The notes beneath the pieces were generated by a model that had not been told where the DNA came from, did no database searches, and was given only the letters and a program-made list of their open reading frames with translations. Of a DNA stretch of 64,000 nucleotides, positions 34,780-44,599 are shown one piece after another. Both the position numbers and the translations under genes were made by a program. Source of the DNA: an uncultured Rhizobiaceae group bacterium (GTDB taxonomy: Bacteria > Pseudomonadota > Alphaproteobacteria > Rhizobiales > Rhizobiaceae); contig CALGMR010000013.1 of NCBI GenBank assembly GCA_937958815.1, positions 1-64,000 on the forward strand. Reading direction: 5' to 3'. How positions within the stretch are numbered: the first letter of the stretch is position 1; each line of letters opens with the position of its first letter.

Positions 34780-35712
34780 CTAATCAAACAAGCTCGATAC
34801 CGATTGTTCCAGCGCTGTGCGGTTGATGGCTTCGCCTAGCAAATCTGCGATTGAGATGACGCGGATGTTGTGAGCGGTTTCAATGGCTGTTGTGGGTTCG
34901 ATTGAACTTGTGATCACCAGCTCTTTCAGCTTGGACGATGTGATGCGTGAAACGGCGCCACCAGACAAAACACCATGGGAAATATAAGCTGTGACGCTCA
35001 ATGCACCGTTGGCAAGCAGGGCTTCAGCCGCATTGCAGAGCGTGCCCCCAGAATCGATGATGTCATCGATCAAGATGCAGTCTTTGCCGCTCACATCACC
35101 AATCACGTTCATCACTTCGGATTCACCAGGTTTGTCGCGACGTTTGTCGACGATGGCCAATGGCGCGTTCACGCGGCTGGCCAATGCACGGGCGCGCACA
35201 ACGCCGCCAACGTCTGGCGAAACAACCATCAGGTTTTCTACGTTGTAATTTGCGCGCAGATCGCGGCTCATCACGGGAACGGCAAACAAGTTGTCGGTTG
35301 GAATGTCGAAAAAGCCTTGGATCTGTCCTGCGTGAAGGTCGAGCGTCAAAACACGGTCTGCACCTGCTTCGGTGATCAGGTTGGCCACAAGTTTTGCAGA
35401 AATCGGTGTGCGCGGGCCGGGCTTGCGGTCTTGTCTGGCATATCCGAAATAGGGGAGGACGGCCGTGATGCGCTTGGCGGATGAGCGGCGCACGGCGTCG
35501 ATCATAATCAGCAATTCCATCAAATGGTCGTTTGCCGGATAAGATGTGGACTGGATGATGAATACATCTTCGCCACGCACGTTTTCTTGAATTTCAACGA
35601 AAATTTCTTGGTCAGCGAACCGCCTCACCACACATTTGCCAAGGGATGTCTCAAGATAGCGAGCGATTTCTTCGCTCAAGCTCTTGCTGGCGTTTCCGGA
35701 AAAGAGCTTCAT
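34780..35712 (-). CDS. prs: Ribose-phosphate pyrophosphokinase
   Basis: The product has 310 residues. It makes PRPP from ribose 5-phosphate and ATP for nucleotide, His and Trp synthesis. Motifs seen are [20 protein letters not shown], the flexible loop [36 protein letters not shown] and the PRPP loop [18 protein letters not shown]. In related genomes it lies close to rplY; here four signalling genes separate them. Confidence 0.97.
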   Translation of the reverse strand: MKLFSGNASKSLSEEIARYLETSLGKCVVRRFADQEIFVEIQENVRGEDVFIIQSTSYPANDHLMELLIMIDAVRRSSAKRITAVLPYFGYARQDRKPGPRTPISAKLVANLITEAGADRVLTLDLHAGQIQGFFDIPTDNLFAVPVMSRDLRANYNVENLMVVSPDVGGVVRARALASRVNAPLAIVDKRRDKPGESEVMNVIGDVSGKDCILIDDIIDSGGTLCNAAEALLANGALSVTAYISHGVLSGGAVSRITSSKLKELVITSSIEPTTAIETAHNIRVISIADLLGEAINRTALEQSVSSLFD

Positions 35713-35842
35713 GCAGACCTGCGCAATGGTCGGTGAGTTTATGGCGGTGTCTTAGCAACAGGCGTGAGGAATCGCAAAAGGATTCATGGTGCTTATCCCC
35801 ACCCAAAGACAACATGGTTACCCGCTGGAATGAGTCGAGGGC

Positions 35843-36991
35843 CTAAATGGTGATAAAATCCAACCCATGTCGCGATAGCGCCTTTGGTTTGTCTTCTGTG
35901 GTCAAATAGCTATGGCCCAAACACATGGCTGTTCCAGATTCGCTGTCCATAATGATCATGTGGGCAAACAGACTCATATCAGGCTGCACGACGAAATCAT
36001 TGCCTTTATAAAACATTGGGCCATCCATCCAGCATGGCGCATATCTAGCGCCCAAACCGTAGCCGCATGCATTGAGACGATGGCGCGACAATCCTGCGGC
36101 ATCCATTGTGCGGGCATGGGCGTCAAAAATATCGCCGAACGTGTTGCCGGGCATCATGGCTTCTTCCACTGCTAAAAGCGCGTCTTTGGCAGCGTTGAAA
36201 TGGTGTTCGTGCTCAGGTTTTGGTTTTCCAATCACCAAAGTGCGCATCATCGCCACATGGTATTGGGCCGAAACGCCCGCCCATTCCAATGTGAGCTGAT
36301 CGTTTTTCGATATTTTGCGGCGGCCAGATTTATAGCGGCATAAAAGCGCGTCTTCGCCAGATCCTAGAATGAAAGGGTTGCCGGGATAGTCTCCACCAAA
36401 CTCCAATGCCGCGCCTTGCATGGCGGCTAGGATCTTGGCTTCGTCCACGCCGGATTTCGTGGCTTTAATTGCGGCATCCAGCGCCACATCGGCATGTTTG
36501 GCCGCTTTTTTGATATGGGCGATTTCCTCGGCACTTTTGATGGTGCGCAGCGTGTGCACAACTTTGGAAGCATCTTGGAGATTGGCAAATGAGCGCAGTT
36601 GTTCGTCCAACAGGCGGCCATTGTAAGCCGTTAGCCCGTGGGTGTCGTATTCAACGCCCAGTTTTGCGCCCAGCAGGTTCATATCGGTGAGCAAATTTTT
36701 GAGGTCGAGGGTCGGGTTGGCATGGCCGCCATCAACCCAGATCACAATGTCCTCGATGTTGGATGTGTGTCGCGCCTGACGCAAGTCTGCCGAGCGCGTG
36801 AGCAGGGCCATTGTGCCATCTTGTTTGTACACAAGGCATTGGAAAAAACAGTAGCCAAATGTGTCGTAGCCCGTGAGCCAATACATGCTTTCCTGGGCAA
36901 ATAGCAGCATGGCGTCCAAACCTTGCTCCGCCATTTCTGCGGATAATTTTGCACGCCGTGTTGCAAATTCTTCGTCTGAAAAATGAAGCAT
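35843..36991 (-). CDS. M24-fold protein lacking metal ligands (creatinase/Xaa-Pro peptidase superfamily)
   Basis: The product has 382 residues. An N-terminal creatinase-type domain (about 1-140) is followed by a pita-bread M24 domain. The positions that hold the five metal ligands in methionine aminopeptidase and Xaa-Pro peptidases do not carry them here: the first-Asp region reads LTLEWAGVSAQ, the second YHVAMMRT, the His motif GYGLGARY, and the two Glu regions MSLFAHMII and CLGHSY. A metal-free creatinase-like hydrolase is therefore more likely than a peptidase. Its partner gene pgeF lies 12 bp upstream on the same strand. Confidence 0.8.
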   Translation of the reverse strand: MLHFSDEEFATRRAKLSAEMAEQGLDAMLLFAQESMYWLTGYDTFGYCFFQCLVYKQDGTMALLTRSADLRQARHTSNIEDIVIWVDGGHANPTLDLKNLLTDMNLLGAKLGVEYDTHGLTAYNGRLLDEQLRSFANLQDASKVVHTLRTIKSAEEIAHIKKAAKHADVALDAAIKATKSGVDEAKILAAMQGAALEFGGDYPGNPFILGSGEDALLCRYKSGRRKISKNDQLTLEWAGVSAQYHVAMMRTLVIGKPKPEHEHHFNAAKDALLAVEEAMMPGNTFGDIFDAHARTMDAAGLSRHRLNACGYGLGARYAPCWMDGPMFYKGNDFVVQPDMSLFAHMIIMDSESGTAMCLGHSYLTTEDKPKALSRHGLDFITI

Positions 36992-37003
36992 TGGATTTTG
37001 CCT

Positions 37004-37780
37004 TTAAGCTTGCAGCACTATGGCAGACAATTGTCGGCCATAGTCTGGTTCATTGCGGTGTGTGGTGCGGCGGTAGGAATAGAAATTGTCTTCTTCAGCA
37101 TAAGTGCAACGGGAAACCGTGCCAGATTGGACGTCAGCTTTGGCCAATCGATCGACGATGTATCCGGTCAGATCAAACATGTGATGATCGGTTTTTTTGG
37201 ACGGCACGAAATAACGTGCGTTCTCGGCATCCAGCTGCAAAAATGGGTTGGGGAAAACTGGTCCAACTTCGTAGTTTTCTTGTGAAATGCATGGACCCAG
37301 AATGGCTACTGTGTTTTTGCGTTTCGCGCCCAGTGTTTCCATGTGCGCAATGGTGTTTTCCATGACGCCACCTACAGCGCCTTTCCAGCCTGCGTGGCAC
37401 GCGCCAATAACGCCAGCATCAGCGTCTGCAAATAAAACGGGCCCACAATCTGCGGTCACAATGCCGAGGGCAAGGCCTGGCGTGTTTGTTACCACACCAT
37501 CAGCTTGCGGGCGATTATCTTGCCAAGCATGCGATGTGACAATCGCATCGGGTGAATGCACCTGATAAGGACTCGCGATTTTGTCATGCGCCACATTGAG
37601 AAAATTTGCCATGCGATTGCGATTTTCCACCACAAGGGCGCGATCATCACCAGAGCCAAGACCAGCATTCAAACCCTCGTAAATGCCATTAGACACACCG
37701 CCTTTGCGCGTGAAAAAGGCGTGTTCAATTCCCTTCATATTGCACAGTTCAGAAGACTGCACGGGTGTAAGCTGAGACAT
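37004..37780 (-). CDS. pgeF: Peptidoglycan editing factor / polyphenol oxidase family (PgeF, YfiH)
   Basis: The product has 258 residues from the ATG at 37780. This start, chosen over one 18 bp upstream, is tentative. The family uses a Cys and two His for a mononuclear metal site, seen in QVHSPDAIV, TADCGPVLFAD and GACHAGWKGAVGGV. The enzyme removes misincorporated L-serine from UDP-MurNAc peptides in E. coli and also shows laccase-like or adenosine deaminase-like activity in other work. It clusters with lgt and midA in many alphaproteobacteria. Confidence 0.92.
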   Translation of the reverse strand: MSQLTPVQSSELCNMKGIEHAFFTRKGGVSNGIYEGLNAGLGSGDDRALVVENRNRMANFLNVAHDKIASPYQVHSPDAIVTSHAWQDNRPQADGVVTNTPGLALGIVTADCGPVLFADADAGVIGACHAGWKGAVGGVMENTIAHMETLGAKRKNTVAILGPCISQENYEVGPVFPNPFLQLDAENARYFVPSKKTDHHMFDLTGYIVDRLAKADVQSGTVSRCTYAEEDNFYSYRRTTHRNEPDYGRQLSAIVLQA

Positions 37781-37901
37781 TTGGGAATTCCGCATCAAAA
37801 ACGTAATCAGATTAGCAAAGCCATTTGCGGCTGCAAATGCAATCTTCGAAAAATTTCATTCGGTAGCTTGCCAAGTGTGAGCCTATGGTTTCAATGGCGC
37901 C

Positions 37902-38807
37902 ATGGAACTGTGGATACCCATTACAATCGCCGCTGCGTTTTTGCAGAACATTCGCTCCAGTCTGCAAAAGCATCTGAAAGGTGTGATGGGGACGACAGGG
38001 GCAACATTTTCACGCTTTGGTTTTGGTGTGCCCGTTGCGGCGTTTTACTGGTGCCTATTGATCTGGGGCTTCGGCTATGAATTACCCCAACTGTCTTGGT
38101 ACTTCGCCCTGTGGCTGGTGATTGGAGCCCTGGCGCAAATTGGTGCGACATTCCTGCTGATTTATCTATTCTCATTTCGAAACTTCACCGTTGGCACGGC
38201 CTATTCGCGCACGGAACCGATGCAGACGGCCGTTTTTGCTTTTGTGCTGTTTGGTGCTGAGTTTAGCCAGAACGCCATTTTGGCCATATGCATTGCCGTT
38301 GTGGGTGTGATGGTGATTTCTGTTGCACGCACCAAGGTCACGCCGCTTTCCTTGATCACGTCGGTTTTCAGCCGAACGGCCTTGATTGGGCTTGCTGCAG
38401 GCACTTTGTTTGGTCTTGCTGCTGTTGGCTTTCAACAGGCGGCGCGCTCGGTTGGGTCTGAACATTTTATCGTTCAAGCGGCGACTACTTTGTTGGTGGG
38501 CATCGTGTTTCAAACATTGGTCATGCTGGTCTATATGGTGTGGAAAGATCGTGACGAGATCGCTCGAATTGGCAAGGCGTGGAAACCTGCACTTTTGGTT
38601 GGTATTGCTGGGGCAACGGCGACGTTTGGCTGGTTCACCGCCTTCACGCTACAACAGGCAGCCATTGTGAAAGTCTTGGCGCAGGTGGAAATGTTGTTCA
38701 CATTTGCATCCAGCGTTTTTATCTTCAAAGAAAGCATCAACCGACTGGAAATTTTAGGATGTATTTTGATTGTGTGCAGCATCATTGTATTGACGCTGTT
38801 TGCCTAA
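37902..38807 (+). CDS. EamA-family (DMT) transporter
   Basis: The product has 301 residues and ten predicted membrane helices in two EamA repeats. The N-terminus is MELWIPITIAAAFLQNIRSS, and the second repeat begins near LIGLAAGTLFGLAAVGFQQA. The substrate is unknown; the family exports metabolites. It is the only plus-strand gene inside the minus-strand prs to lgt run and converges with midA four bases after its stop. Confidence 0.85.
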   Translation: MELWIPITIAAAFLQNIRSSLQKHLKGVMGTTGATFSRFGFGVPVAAFYWCLLIWGFGYELPQLSWYFALWLVIGALAQIGATFLLIYLFSFRNFTVGTAYSRTEPMQTAVFAFVLFGAEFSQNAILAICIAVVGVMVISVARTKVTPLSLITSVFSRTALIGLAAGTLFGLAAVGFQQAARSVGSEHFIVQAATTLLVGIVFQTLVMLVYMVWKDRDEIARIGKAWKPALLVGIAGATATFGWFTAFTLQQAAIVKVLAQVEMLFTFASSVFIFKESINRLEILGCILIVCSIIVLTLFA

Positions 38808-38810
38808 TGC

Positions 38811-39923
38811 TCAATCGCCTTCAAATCCTGGCCAGCGCTCCCCCAATGAAAGTGGGGCGCCGAAGGCCATAACTTTGAACAAGTCCCCCATTTGTTCAGG
38901 CGCAACCAAGCGGTTCACGGCAATTTGCAGATTTTCCTGTACTTGTTTGTCACGTCCATGGCCGAGATTTCCTGCTCGTTCCAGCAGTCCGAGAGACAGC
39001 AGAAAGTTTCCTTGGGTCGTTGGTGTGGGGGCTGTGCAATTGTTTTCTTTTGCGGCAGCCAGCAATGGTTCGAAATCCACATGGCTGGTCAGGTCTGCAT
39101 CGCCAAGTTGTTCCAACGGAGACACAAAACCATGGTCTTTCATCGCTTGAAACGTGTCGCCAAATCCCGATTTTAAATGACCGTAATCTATAAACAATGC
39201 CGCGCCATTTTGAGTGTTCAAGTGATTGGCGATTGTGGCAACCAGACTTTCTCGCGGGGCTGATGTTTCAAAAATGGTTCCGTCAGCACAAGCTGCATGC
39301 CCTGTTGGCAATTCGGCTTCGTCAAGTGAAGATGGGCGCGTGACGAAATGCAATTGATCGTCTTTCAATCCAACGGCGCGTTCAATCCAGCGGCCTTCAA
39401 TTTTCATCCATTGGCGAAACGGTAGAGCATCCAGCAGTTCATTTGCGACGATAATGGTCGGTTGATCGGGCAGAGCAGAAATATCGCGCACCCATTTTAT
39501 GCGCGCTGCATCTTTGCTCAATGTCAGGCTTTGTTGCTCGGCCAGTGTGGGGCTTATTTCAACGAGGTGAATATCAGCCGCAGCTGTAAATTCTGGAAGG
39601 GCGCCTGCAACGCGCAAAATGTCTGCCATCAGCGTTCCGCGTCCGGGGCCAATTTCTGCCAAAGTGAAGGGTTTTGGGCAGCCGAGCGCTTGCCACACTT
39701 CCATGCACCACACCCCAATCATCTCACCAAACATTTGGCTTATTTCTGGCGCGGTTATGAAATCTCCGCCTTCGCGGTTTGCCGATGCGCGGCCACCCAC
39801 AGGATGGCCCGTTGTATAATATCCATGGGTGGGGTGAGTGAGACACAAAGCCATGAAGTCGGCAATCGAGAGCGGGCCTTCGCTTTCAATGCGTTGGCGA
39901 ATTTCAACTTCAAGAGGTGTCAC
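38811..39923 (-). CDS. midA: MidA-family class I SAM methyltransferase (NDUFAF7 homologue)
   Basis: The product has 370 residues from the GTG at 39923, which overlaps the lgt stop as GTGA; an upstream ATG inside lgt gives a non-homologous extension. Motifs include [19 protein letters not shown] at the N-terminus, the SAM motif [17 protein letters not shown], and [18 protein letters not shown]. In mitochondria the homologue dimethylates an Arg in complex I subunit NDUFS2. The bacterial role is assumed similar. Confidence 0.92.
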   Translation of the reverse strand: MTPLEVEIRQRIESEGPLSIADFMALCLTHPTHGYYTTGHPVGGRASANREGGDFITAPEISQMFGEMIGVWCMEVWQALGCPKPFTLAEIGPGRGTLMADILRVAGALPEFTAAADIHLVEISPTLAEQQSLTLSKDAARIKWVRDISALPDQPTIIVANELLDALPFRQWMKIEGRWIERAVGLKDDQLHFVTRPSSLDEAELPTGHAACADGTIFETSAPRESLVATIANHLNTQNGAALFIDYGHLKSGFGDTFQAMKDHGFVSPLEQLGDADLTSHVDFEPLLAAAKENNCTAPTPTTQGNFLLSLGLLERAGNLGHGRDKQVQENLQIAVNRLVAPEQMGDLFKVMAFGAPLSLGERWPGFEGD

Positions 39924-40798
39924 GCTTCTGCTTTGTCCTGATCGTCCATCGAGGCTGTGCGCCAAGGGGTGCGAAATTTGGAGCTCCACATTCCCCACAG
40001 GCCTATGATCAACATGGGAACAGACAGCACCATGCCCATGGTCAACCAGCCGCCAAGCAGATAGCCGATATGTTCATCGGGCTGCCGGAAAAACTCTACG
40101 ATGATACGTGAAACGCCGTATCCAAACACCCACATGCCAGCCACAAAGCCGGGTGTATGGAGCTTCCGGAATTTAAAGATCAACAACGCCAATACACAAA
40201 ACAAAACCAGCCCTTCCAGCCCGGCTTCGTAAAGTTGGCTGGGGTGGCGTGGTAGGGGGCCACCGTTTGGAAAGACGAATGCCCAGGAAACGTCTGTTGT
40301 TCGTCCCCACAATTCTGAATTGATGAAGTTGGCTATGCGTCCAAAAAACAGACCAAAACATGACGCAATAGTGACAACGTCAAACAGCGAAAACGCGCTG
40401 AAACCGCGATTGCGGGCAAACAAAAGCATTGCCACCAAAACCCCCAGCGTTCCGCCGTGAAAGCTCATGCCACCATCCCAAACTGCAGGGATCGCGAGTG
40501 GGTTCGCGAGGTAATAAGATAAATTGTAGAACAACACATAGCCGATGCGACCGCCTGCAATAATCCCGATCACAGCCCATGTGAGAAAGTCATCGAGTTC
40601 AACGGCGGCGATGGGCGATTTGCCATGCGGCCAGAGCTTCGGGGTCGACACGATGCGTTTTGCAAACCACCACCCAAGAAGAATACCCACCACATAGGCG
40701 AGGCCATACCAATGGACTGCCAATGGGCCAATTGAAAATATGACTGGGTCAATTGCTGGAAAAGGCAGCGCCAGCGCGGTTTGAGCGAGAGGGTTCAT
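39920..40798 (-). CDS. lgt: Prolipoprotein diacylglyceryl transferase
   Basis: The product has 292 residues from the ATG at 40798, with AGG about 11 bases upstream. It transfers diacylglycerol to the lipobox Cys of prolipoproteins. The family signature [17 protein letters not shown] is present, as are [12 protein letters not shown] with the essential HGG and multiple membrane helices. It is coupled to midA through a four-base overlap. The TolC-like lipoprotein at 3600 is one likely client. Confidence 0.96.
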   Translation of the reverse strand: MNPLAQTALALPFPAIDPVIFSIGPLAVHWYGLAYVVGILLGWWFAKRIVSTPKLWPHGKSPIAAVELDDFLTWAVIGIIAGGRIGYVLFYNLSYYLANPLAIPAVWDGGMSFHGGTLGVLVAMLLFARNRGFSAFSLFDVVTIASCFGLFFGRIANFINSELWGRTTDVSWAFVFPNGGPLPRHPSQLYEAGLEGLVLFCVLALLIFKFRKLHTPGFVAGMWVFGYGVSRIIVEFFRQPDEHIGYLLGGWLTMGMVLSVPMLIIGLWGMWSSKFRTPWRTASMDDQDKAEA

Positions 40799-40891
40799 AT
40801 GCAAAACCTGATTGCGGTTGCACACTGATAGTTGCTTTTTGTCGAGGCTTCAATTGGCAATAGATTACCGAGAACAGCCCTGCAAACCAAG

Positions 40892-40926
40892 AAAAACACC
40901 GACTTCAAGTTTTCATTGAAGTCGGT
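40892..40926 (-). terminator. Terminator of the carbonic anhydrase gene
   Basis: A perfect 11-bp stem (40898-40908 with 40916-40926) with a 7-base loop is followed on the minus strand by a run of T (A-run at 40892-40896). It lies 28 bases after the stop of the gene at 40954. Confidence 0.88.
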
Positions 40927-40953
40927 CAGATTTTTTCGTCGTGATTTGGGTCA

Positions 40954-41808
40954 TCAGTTGATGCGCGACAACAAACCTTGGTTGGTCACCAAATTGCGAA
41001 CGCCATGGGCATTTTCTTCTTTAAACGTATTGTCTTTCAGCCATGCTGCAAGACTTGAGATGCTGATTTTTGCCACTTGGGGACGGACGCTCCAAGACAC
41101 TTGGAACGGTGACCCTGTTTCATTGTACCCGGGTCCGGTTGTTGATCCTGCATATTCAACGGGTGTGCCCGTGTTGGTTGGGATGTTGACCGCTTGATGC
41201 AAACCGTTGACGACTTCATGCTTTGCCATGTCGACAAAGCTTGCGGCGTTGTCGTCGTTTACAATGACAAACACTTGGGTTTCGACACGCAGTTGCGGAT
41301 TGCCGATCGATTCACTCAGGCAAGCTCCAAGTGTTGGCCCGGGAGTTACTTTTGCGGTGGTGTGAACATAATGAACTTCGATTGTGTCACCCGGCGCCAA
41401 GTCCCCATATTTTCCAACGCCTACCTTTTCCGAATATGGCGCTTTTTCAGCATCGGTTAAGGTGCCGTTGTACATGAAGCCCGTGCCTGCGCCTTTGCCG
41501 TCACCATTGCCAGCATATTTTGTAAACTCACCGCCCTTGTGTTCCGCATTCTTGTGAAAATGAATATTGCAAAGGTTCATTTTTGTGTGAGAAGGCGCTG
41601 CGTTGAACGCGCGTGCATTTGTTCCCTCTACGGAATCGATGTCTCTTGGGGATTGGGGACCAAACCCTGCCCCTTCGGTGCTTTTTGCAAGAGCGGCGCG
41701 CTGGTTGGCGATTGTTTCGTCGCTGGCTGGCCCTGCGGAATATGCAGAGCTTGCAAATGCGAAGGCGGTTGCAGCAGATAGGAGTAGTGTTTTCTTCAGG
41801 GAGGTCAT
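40954..41808 (-). CDS. Secreted delta-class carbonic anhydrase
   Basis: The product has 284 residues from the ATG at 41808; the next upstream ATG gives a poor N-terminus. A Sec signal ends near SSAYSAG. The delta-CA core is recognisable by MNLCNIHFHKNAEHKGGEF, with the closely spaced His residues expected to bind zinc, and by GAGTGFMYNG, HYVHTTAKVTPG and FVIVNDDNAASFVDMAK. Four Cys-containing positions could form disulphides. Delta-class enzymes were first described in marine diatoms and are also found in some marine bacteria. It should act in the periplasm on CO2/bicarbonate. It is monocistronic with its own terminator. Confidence 0.85.
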   Translation of the reverse strand: MTSLKKTLLLSAATAFAFASSAYSAGPASDETIANQRAALAKSTEGAGFGPQSPRDIDSVEGTNARAFNAAPSHTKMNLCNIHFHKNAEHKGGEFTKYAGNGDGKGAGTGFMYNGTLTDAEKAPYSEKVGVGKYGDLAPGDTIEVHYVHTTAKVTPGPTLGACLSESIGNPQLRVETQVFVIVNDDNAASFVDMAKHEVVNGLHQAVNIPTNTGTPVEYAGSTTGPGYNETGSPFQVSWSVRPQVAKISISSLAAWLKDNTFKEENAHGVRNLVTNQGLLSRIN

Positions 41809-42036
41809 GTTTATTTGCCCTTTCGGCGAATGGCGCGTCAAATTTTGATCTGCTTTTGTTTTGAAGAGAGCTTTAGCTCACCATTGACAAAACGCATGTG
41901 ACCCAATGTTGGTTCCCTGCAAAATTCACTTTTTACAAAACTCTTGAAACGACAATCGGGTCACCCTGCTTTTCAAGTTGGTTTGACCTGCTTAACTTGC
42001 CGTTGATTGATGAGAAGGGAAACACGGGTAACAGCT

Positions 42037-43395
42037 ATGAAAAACACGTTTTTGAACGAGGTGCTGACGGCCTTCCCAAATGTTGAAAATGACATCGACC
42101 TTCCAAGCCTTGAAATATCAAATGTGGAACATTTGCCGTCTTGGTTTGAAACTTCTGAACTGGCATCGGCTTCGATCGCGTGTGCTGGATTGATGACACA
42201 TTTACACCTGCCGCGAGAAAGTTCTCAAATTGTTGTCGATCAGCGTTTGGCGTCGCTTTGGTTCGATATGACATTGAAACCTGTTGATTGGGACATTCCT
42301 CCTCCATGGGATCCAATTGCTGGTGATTATCAAACATCAGACGGTTGGATACGTCTTCACACGAATGCGCCTCACCACCGCAAAGCGGCATTGTCTGTGA
42401 TCGGCGATTACTCTGAACGCGATGCTCTCGCACGTGCTGTGGCGCGTTGGAACAAAGATCAACTTGAAAACGAAGTTGTTGAAGCAGGCGGATGTGCTGC
42501 TGCAATGAACAGTCTTGAAGACTGGCAAGCACACCCCCAGGGAAAGTCTGTCGCAAATGAACCGTTGATTGATTGGGACCGAGCGGAAGATGATCGTTCA
42601 TTCCAAGAAAACGGTTCTGGCACTTTATCTCTTTCTGGAGTGAAGGTTCTGGATCTGACACGCATTCTCGCAGGCCCTGTTGGTACACGCTATCTGGCAG
42701 CTTATGGCGCCGATGTTTTGCGCATTGATCCTTTGGACTGGGAAGAACCGAGCGTCGCGCCTGAAGTGACACTCGGCAAACGCTGTGCTGGTTTAAACCT
42801 GAAATCGAGCCAAGGGCGCGAGGTGTTTTGCGACCTTGTGAAAGATGCAGAAATATTGGTGCATGGGTACAGACCAGATGCGCTGGCGAATTTGGGATTT
42901 GATGGCGAAACTTTACGCAAATTGAATCCGTCTTTGATCGATATTTCACTGTGTGCTTATGGCTGGAATGGACCTTGGAAAAATCGGCGTGGTTTTGACA
43001 GTTTGGTGCAGATGAGTTGCGGCATTGCCGACTACGGAATGAGGATGAGTGGTGCACAAAAGCCGGTTCCACTTCCTGTTCAGGCTTTGGATCATGCGAC
43101 AGGATATTTTATGGCCGCTGCTGCGCTTTATGCGCTCCATCGCAAACGCCAGCACGGCGAAGTGTTGGCCGCACGCTTGTCTCTGGCGCGAACCGCTCAA
43201 CTGCTCATGAAAAGCAAACGCACAACTCTTCATAAACAAGGCTGCAAGCTGGAGCTAAAGGACTTGAATGATACGATTGAAAAAACAGGTTGGGGCGATG
43301 CCCACCGTGTTCGTTGGCCGTTGGAAATTGCCGGATATGCAGCCCATTGGCCACATCAATCCGGCGCTTTAAAATCTGCATCTGCCACATGGTGA
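42037..43395 (+). CDS. CaiB/BaiF family (class III) CoA transferase
   Basis: The product has 452 residues from the ATG at 42037. The class III core starts near residue 200: GVKVLDLTRILAGPVGTRYL, then LNLKSSQGREVFCDLV and GYRPDALANLGFDGETLR. The catalytic-Asp region is RRGFDSLVQMSCGIADYG. The roughly 195-residue N-terminal part is an extra partial module that lacks this motif. The substrates are unknown. Upstream is a 228-bp gap to the carbonic anhydrase gene without other features. Confidence 0.87.
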   Translation: MKNTFLNEVLTAFPNVENDIDLPSLEISNVEHLPSWFETSELASASIACAGLMTHLHLPRESSQIVVDQRLASLWFDMTLKPVDWDIPPPWDPIAGDYQTSDGWIRLHTNAPHHRKAALSVIGDYSERDALARAVARWNKDQLENEVVEAGGCAAAMNSLEDWQAHPQGKSVANEPLIDWDRAEDDRSFQENGSGTLSLSGVKVLDLTRILAGPVGTRYLAAYGADVLRIDPLDWEEPSVAPEVTLGKRCAGLNLKSSQGREVFCDLVKDAEILVHGYRPDALANLGFDGETLRKLNPSLIDISLCAYGWNGPWKNRRGFDSLVQMSCGIADYGMRMSGAQKPVPLPVQALDHATGYFMAAAALYALHRKRQHGEVLAARLSLARTAQLLMKSKRTTLHKQGCKLELKDLNDTIEKTGWGDAHRVRWPLEIAGYAAHWPHQSGALKSASATW

Positions 43396-43487
43396 GCGAA
43401 TGACAATCCACCGCAGTTGATTGCTGGTGTTTGAATCCCTATGTCTACCTCGTAGAAAAACAGAACAACTCCAGAAGGAAAGCAGCC

Positions 43488-43793
43488 ATGTCTCAGGGGC
43501 CTCAAGGACCAAACCGTATGTTTGATGAATTCGCCAAGCTGATGACGGATGCTGCTGGTGTTGCGCAAGGTGCGCGTCGAGAAGTTGAGACGGCTTTCAA
43601 AGGTCAAGCGGAACGCTTTATGGCTGGTATGGATCTTGTTCAAAGGGACGAGTTTGAAGCTGTTAAAGAAATGGCTTCAAAAGCGCGGATGGAAAATGAA
43701 TCCCTTCGCGCAGAGCTCGATGAATTGAAAGCTTCTTTGGCCGGTTCTGCCAAAAAAGCATCGACAAAAAAGCCTGCTCCCAAGAAATCCTAA
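43488..43793 (+). CDS. ubiK: UbiK-like accessory factor / BMFP family
   Basis: The product has 101 residues. The ATG at 43488 follows AGAAGGAAAG. Residues 10-95 form an amphipathic helix and a coiled coil (FDEFAKLMTDAAGVAQGA and LVQRDEFEAVKEMASKA), and a Lys/Ala/Pro tail ends the protein. The family binds membranes and aids UbiJ in aerobic ubiquinone synthesis in Enterobacteria, or acts as a fusogenic factor in Brucella. Confidence 0.85.
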   Translation: MSQGPQGPNRMFDEFAKLMTDAAGVAQGARREVETAFKGQAERFMAGMDLVQRDEFEAVKEMASKARMENESLRAELDELKASLAGSAKKASTKKPAPKKS

Positions 43794-44096
43794 AACAGGA
43801 TTGACGTTATCCACGGATTTGAATTTCTGTGGAGAATTTCTAAAATTTTGAGTCTTTTGAATCGCTTCTTCGATGTTCTCGAAAGTCTGATTCAATCTCG
43901 CGACATCGATTCTGTGGGCTGATTTCATTTCGGGGCTTCGCAGGGCCTTGTCCCGTTATATTCTGAATCTATTGAATGATTCGGGACGGTATTTAGTAAA
44001 CCTGTTCCTCCCGTCAGTACGAGTTAGCAGTTGAGCGTGGCCAGAGCGGTTTGGCCCGATGGATTGCTTTGGCCAAAAATGAGAGATGTAAAATCC
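43794..44096. other. Non-coding gap with a cluster of GANTC sites
   Basis: This 303-bp gap has no credible gene. It holds six GANTC sequences between 43850 and 43982 (43850, 43859, 43889, 43908, 43965, 43978), the recognition site of the cell-cycle methyltransferase CcrM of alphaproteobacteria. Roughly one site per 250-270 bp is expected by chance. It lies upstream of the YbjN-type gene. Confidence 0.55.
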
Positions 44097-44597
44097 ATGG
44101 GTATGAGTGACTCCACGATTGAACGGAACAGTCATCCGGTTGATGCTGTCGAACAAGTTGCGAATTTCAATGAGTGGAATTTTGAGCGTCAGGGCGAGGA
44201 TGAAATTTCCATTCTCGTGCAAGGAATTTGGACTGATTACAGCGTCTCGATTTCTTGGATGGAAGATTTCGAAACGCTGCATATTGCCAGTGCTTTCGAT
44301 ATGCGTATTCCTGAAAAACGTTTGGTGGAGACCATGCGTCTTTTGTCCATCGTGAACGAGCAAATGTTGTTCGGGCATTTCGAACTTTGGACACAAGATG
44401 GATCGGTGATCTACCGTCACGCCATGCCTCTTTCCGGTGGTGCCGGAGCCAATGATGCTCAAATCGAGTGTCTTGTTGAAAATGCGCTCACATCTTGCGA
44501 ACGCTATTTTCAAGCTTTCCAATTCGTTGTCTGGGCTGGGAAGTCCGCAACGGAAGCGTTGGACAGCGTGCTGTTCGACACGGTCGGCGAGGCCTAA
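44097..44597 (+). CDS. YbjN-domain protein
   Basis: The product has 166 residues from the ATG at 44097; other in-frame starts at 44076 and 44103 are possible. The YbjN/DUF1790 pattern is seen in NEWNFERQGEDEISILVQG, HIASAFDMRIPEKR, and MLFGHFELWTQDGSVIYRH. Family members are chaperone-like and linked to multicopy suppression of temperature-sensitive mutants. The gene ends two bases before proC and is probably in an operon with it and csaA. Confidence 0.85.
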   Translation: MGMSDSTIERNSHPVDAVEQVANFNEWNFERQGEDEISILVQGIWTDYSVSISWMEDFETLHIASAFDMRIPEKRLVETMRLLSIVNEQMLFGHFELWTQDGSVIYRHAMPLSGGAGANDAQIECLVENALTSCERYFQAFQFVVWAGKSATEALDSVLFDTVGEA

Positions 44598-44599
44598 GC

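Noticed and set aside
42035-43072. 345-codon minus-strand frame
   Set aside because: It mirrors the CaiB-type CoA transferase, which has clear family motifs. The reverse frame is Ser/Gln/His-rich without a domain.
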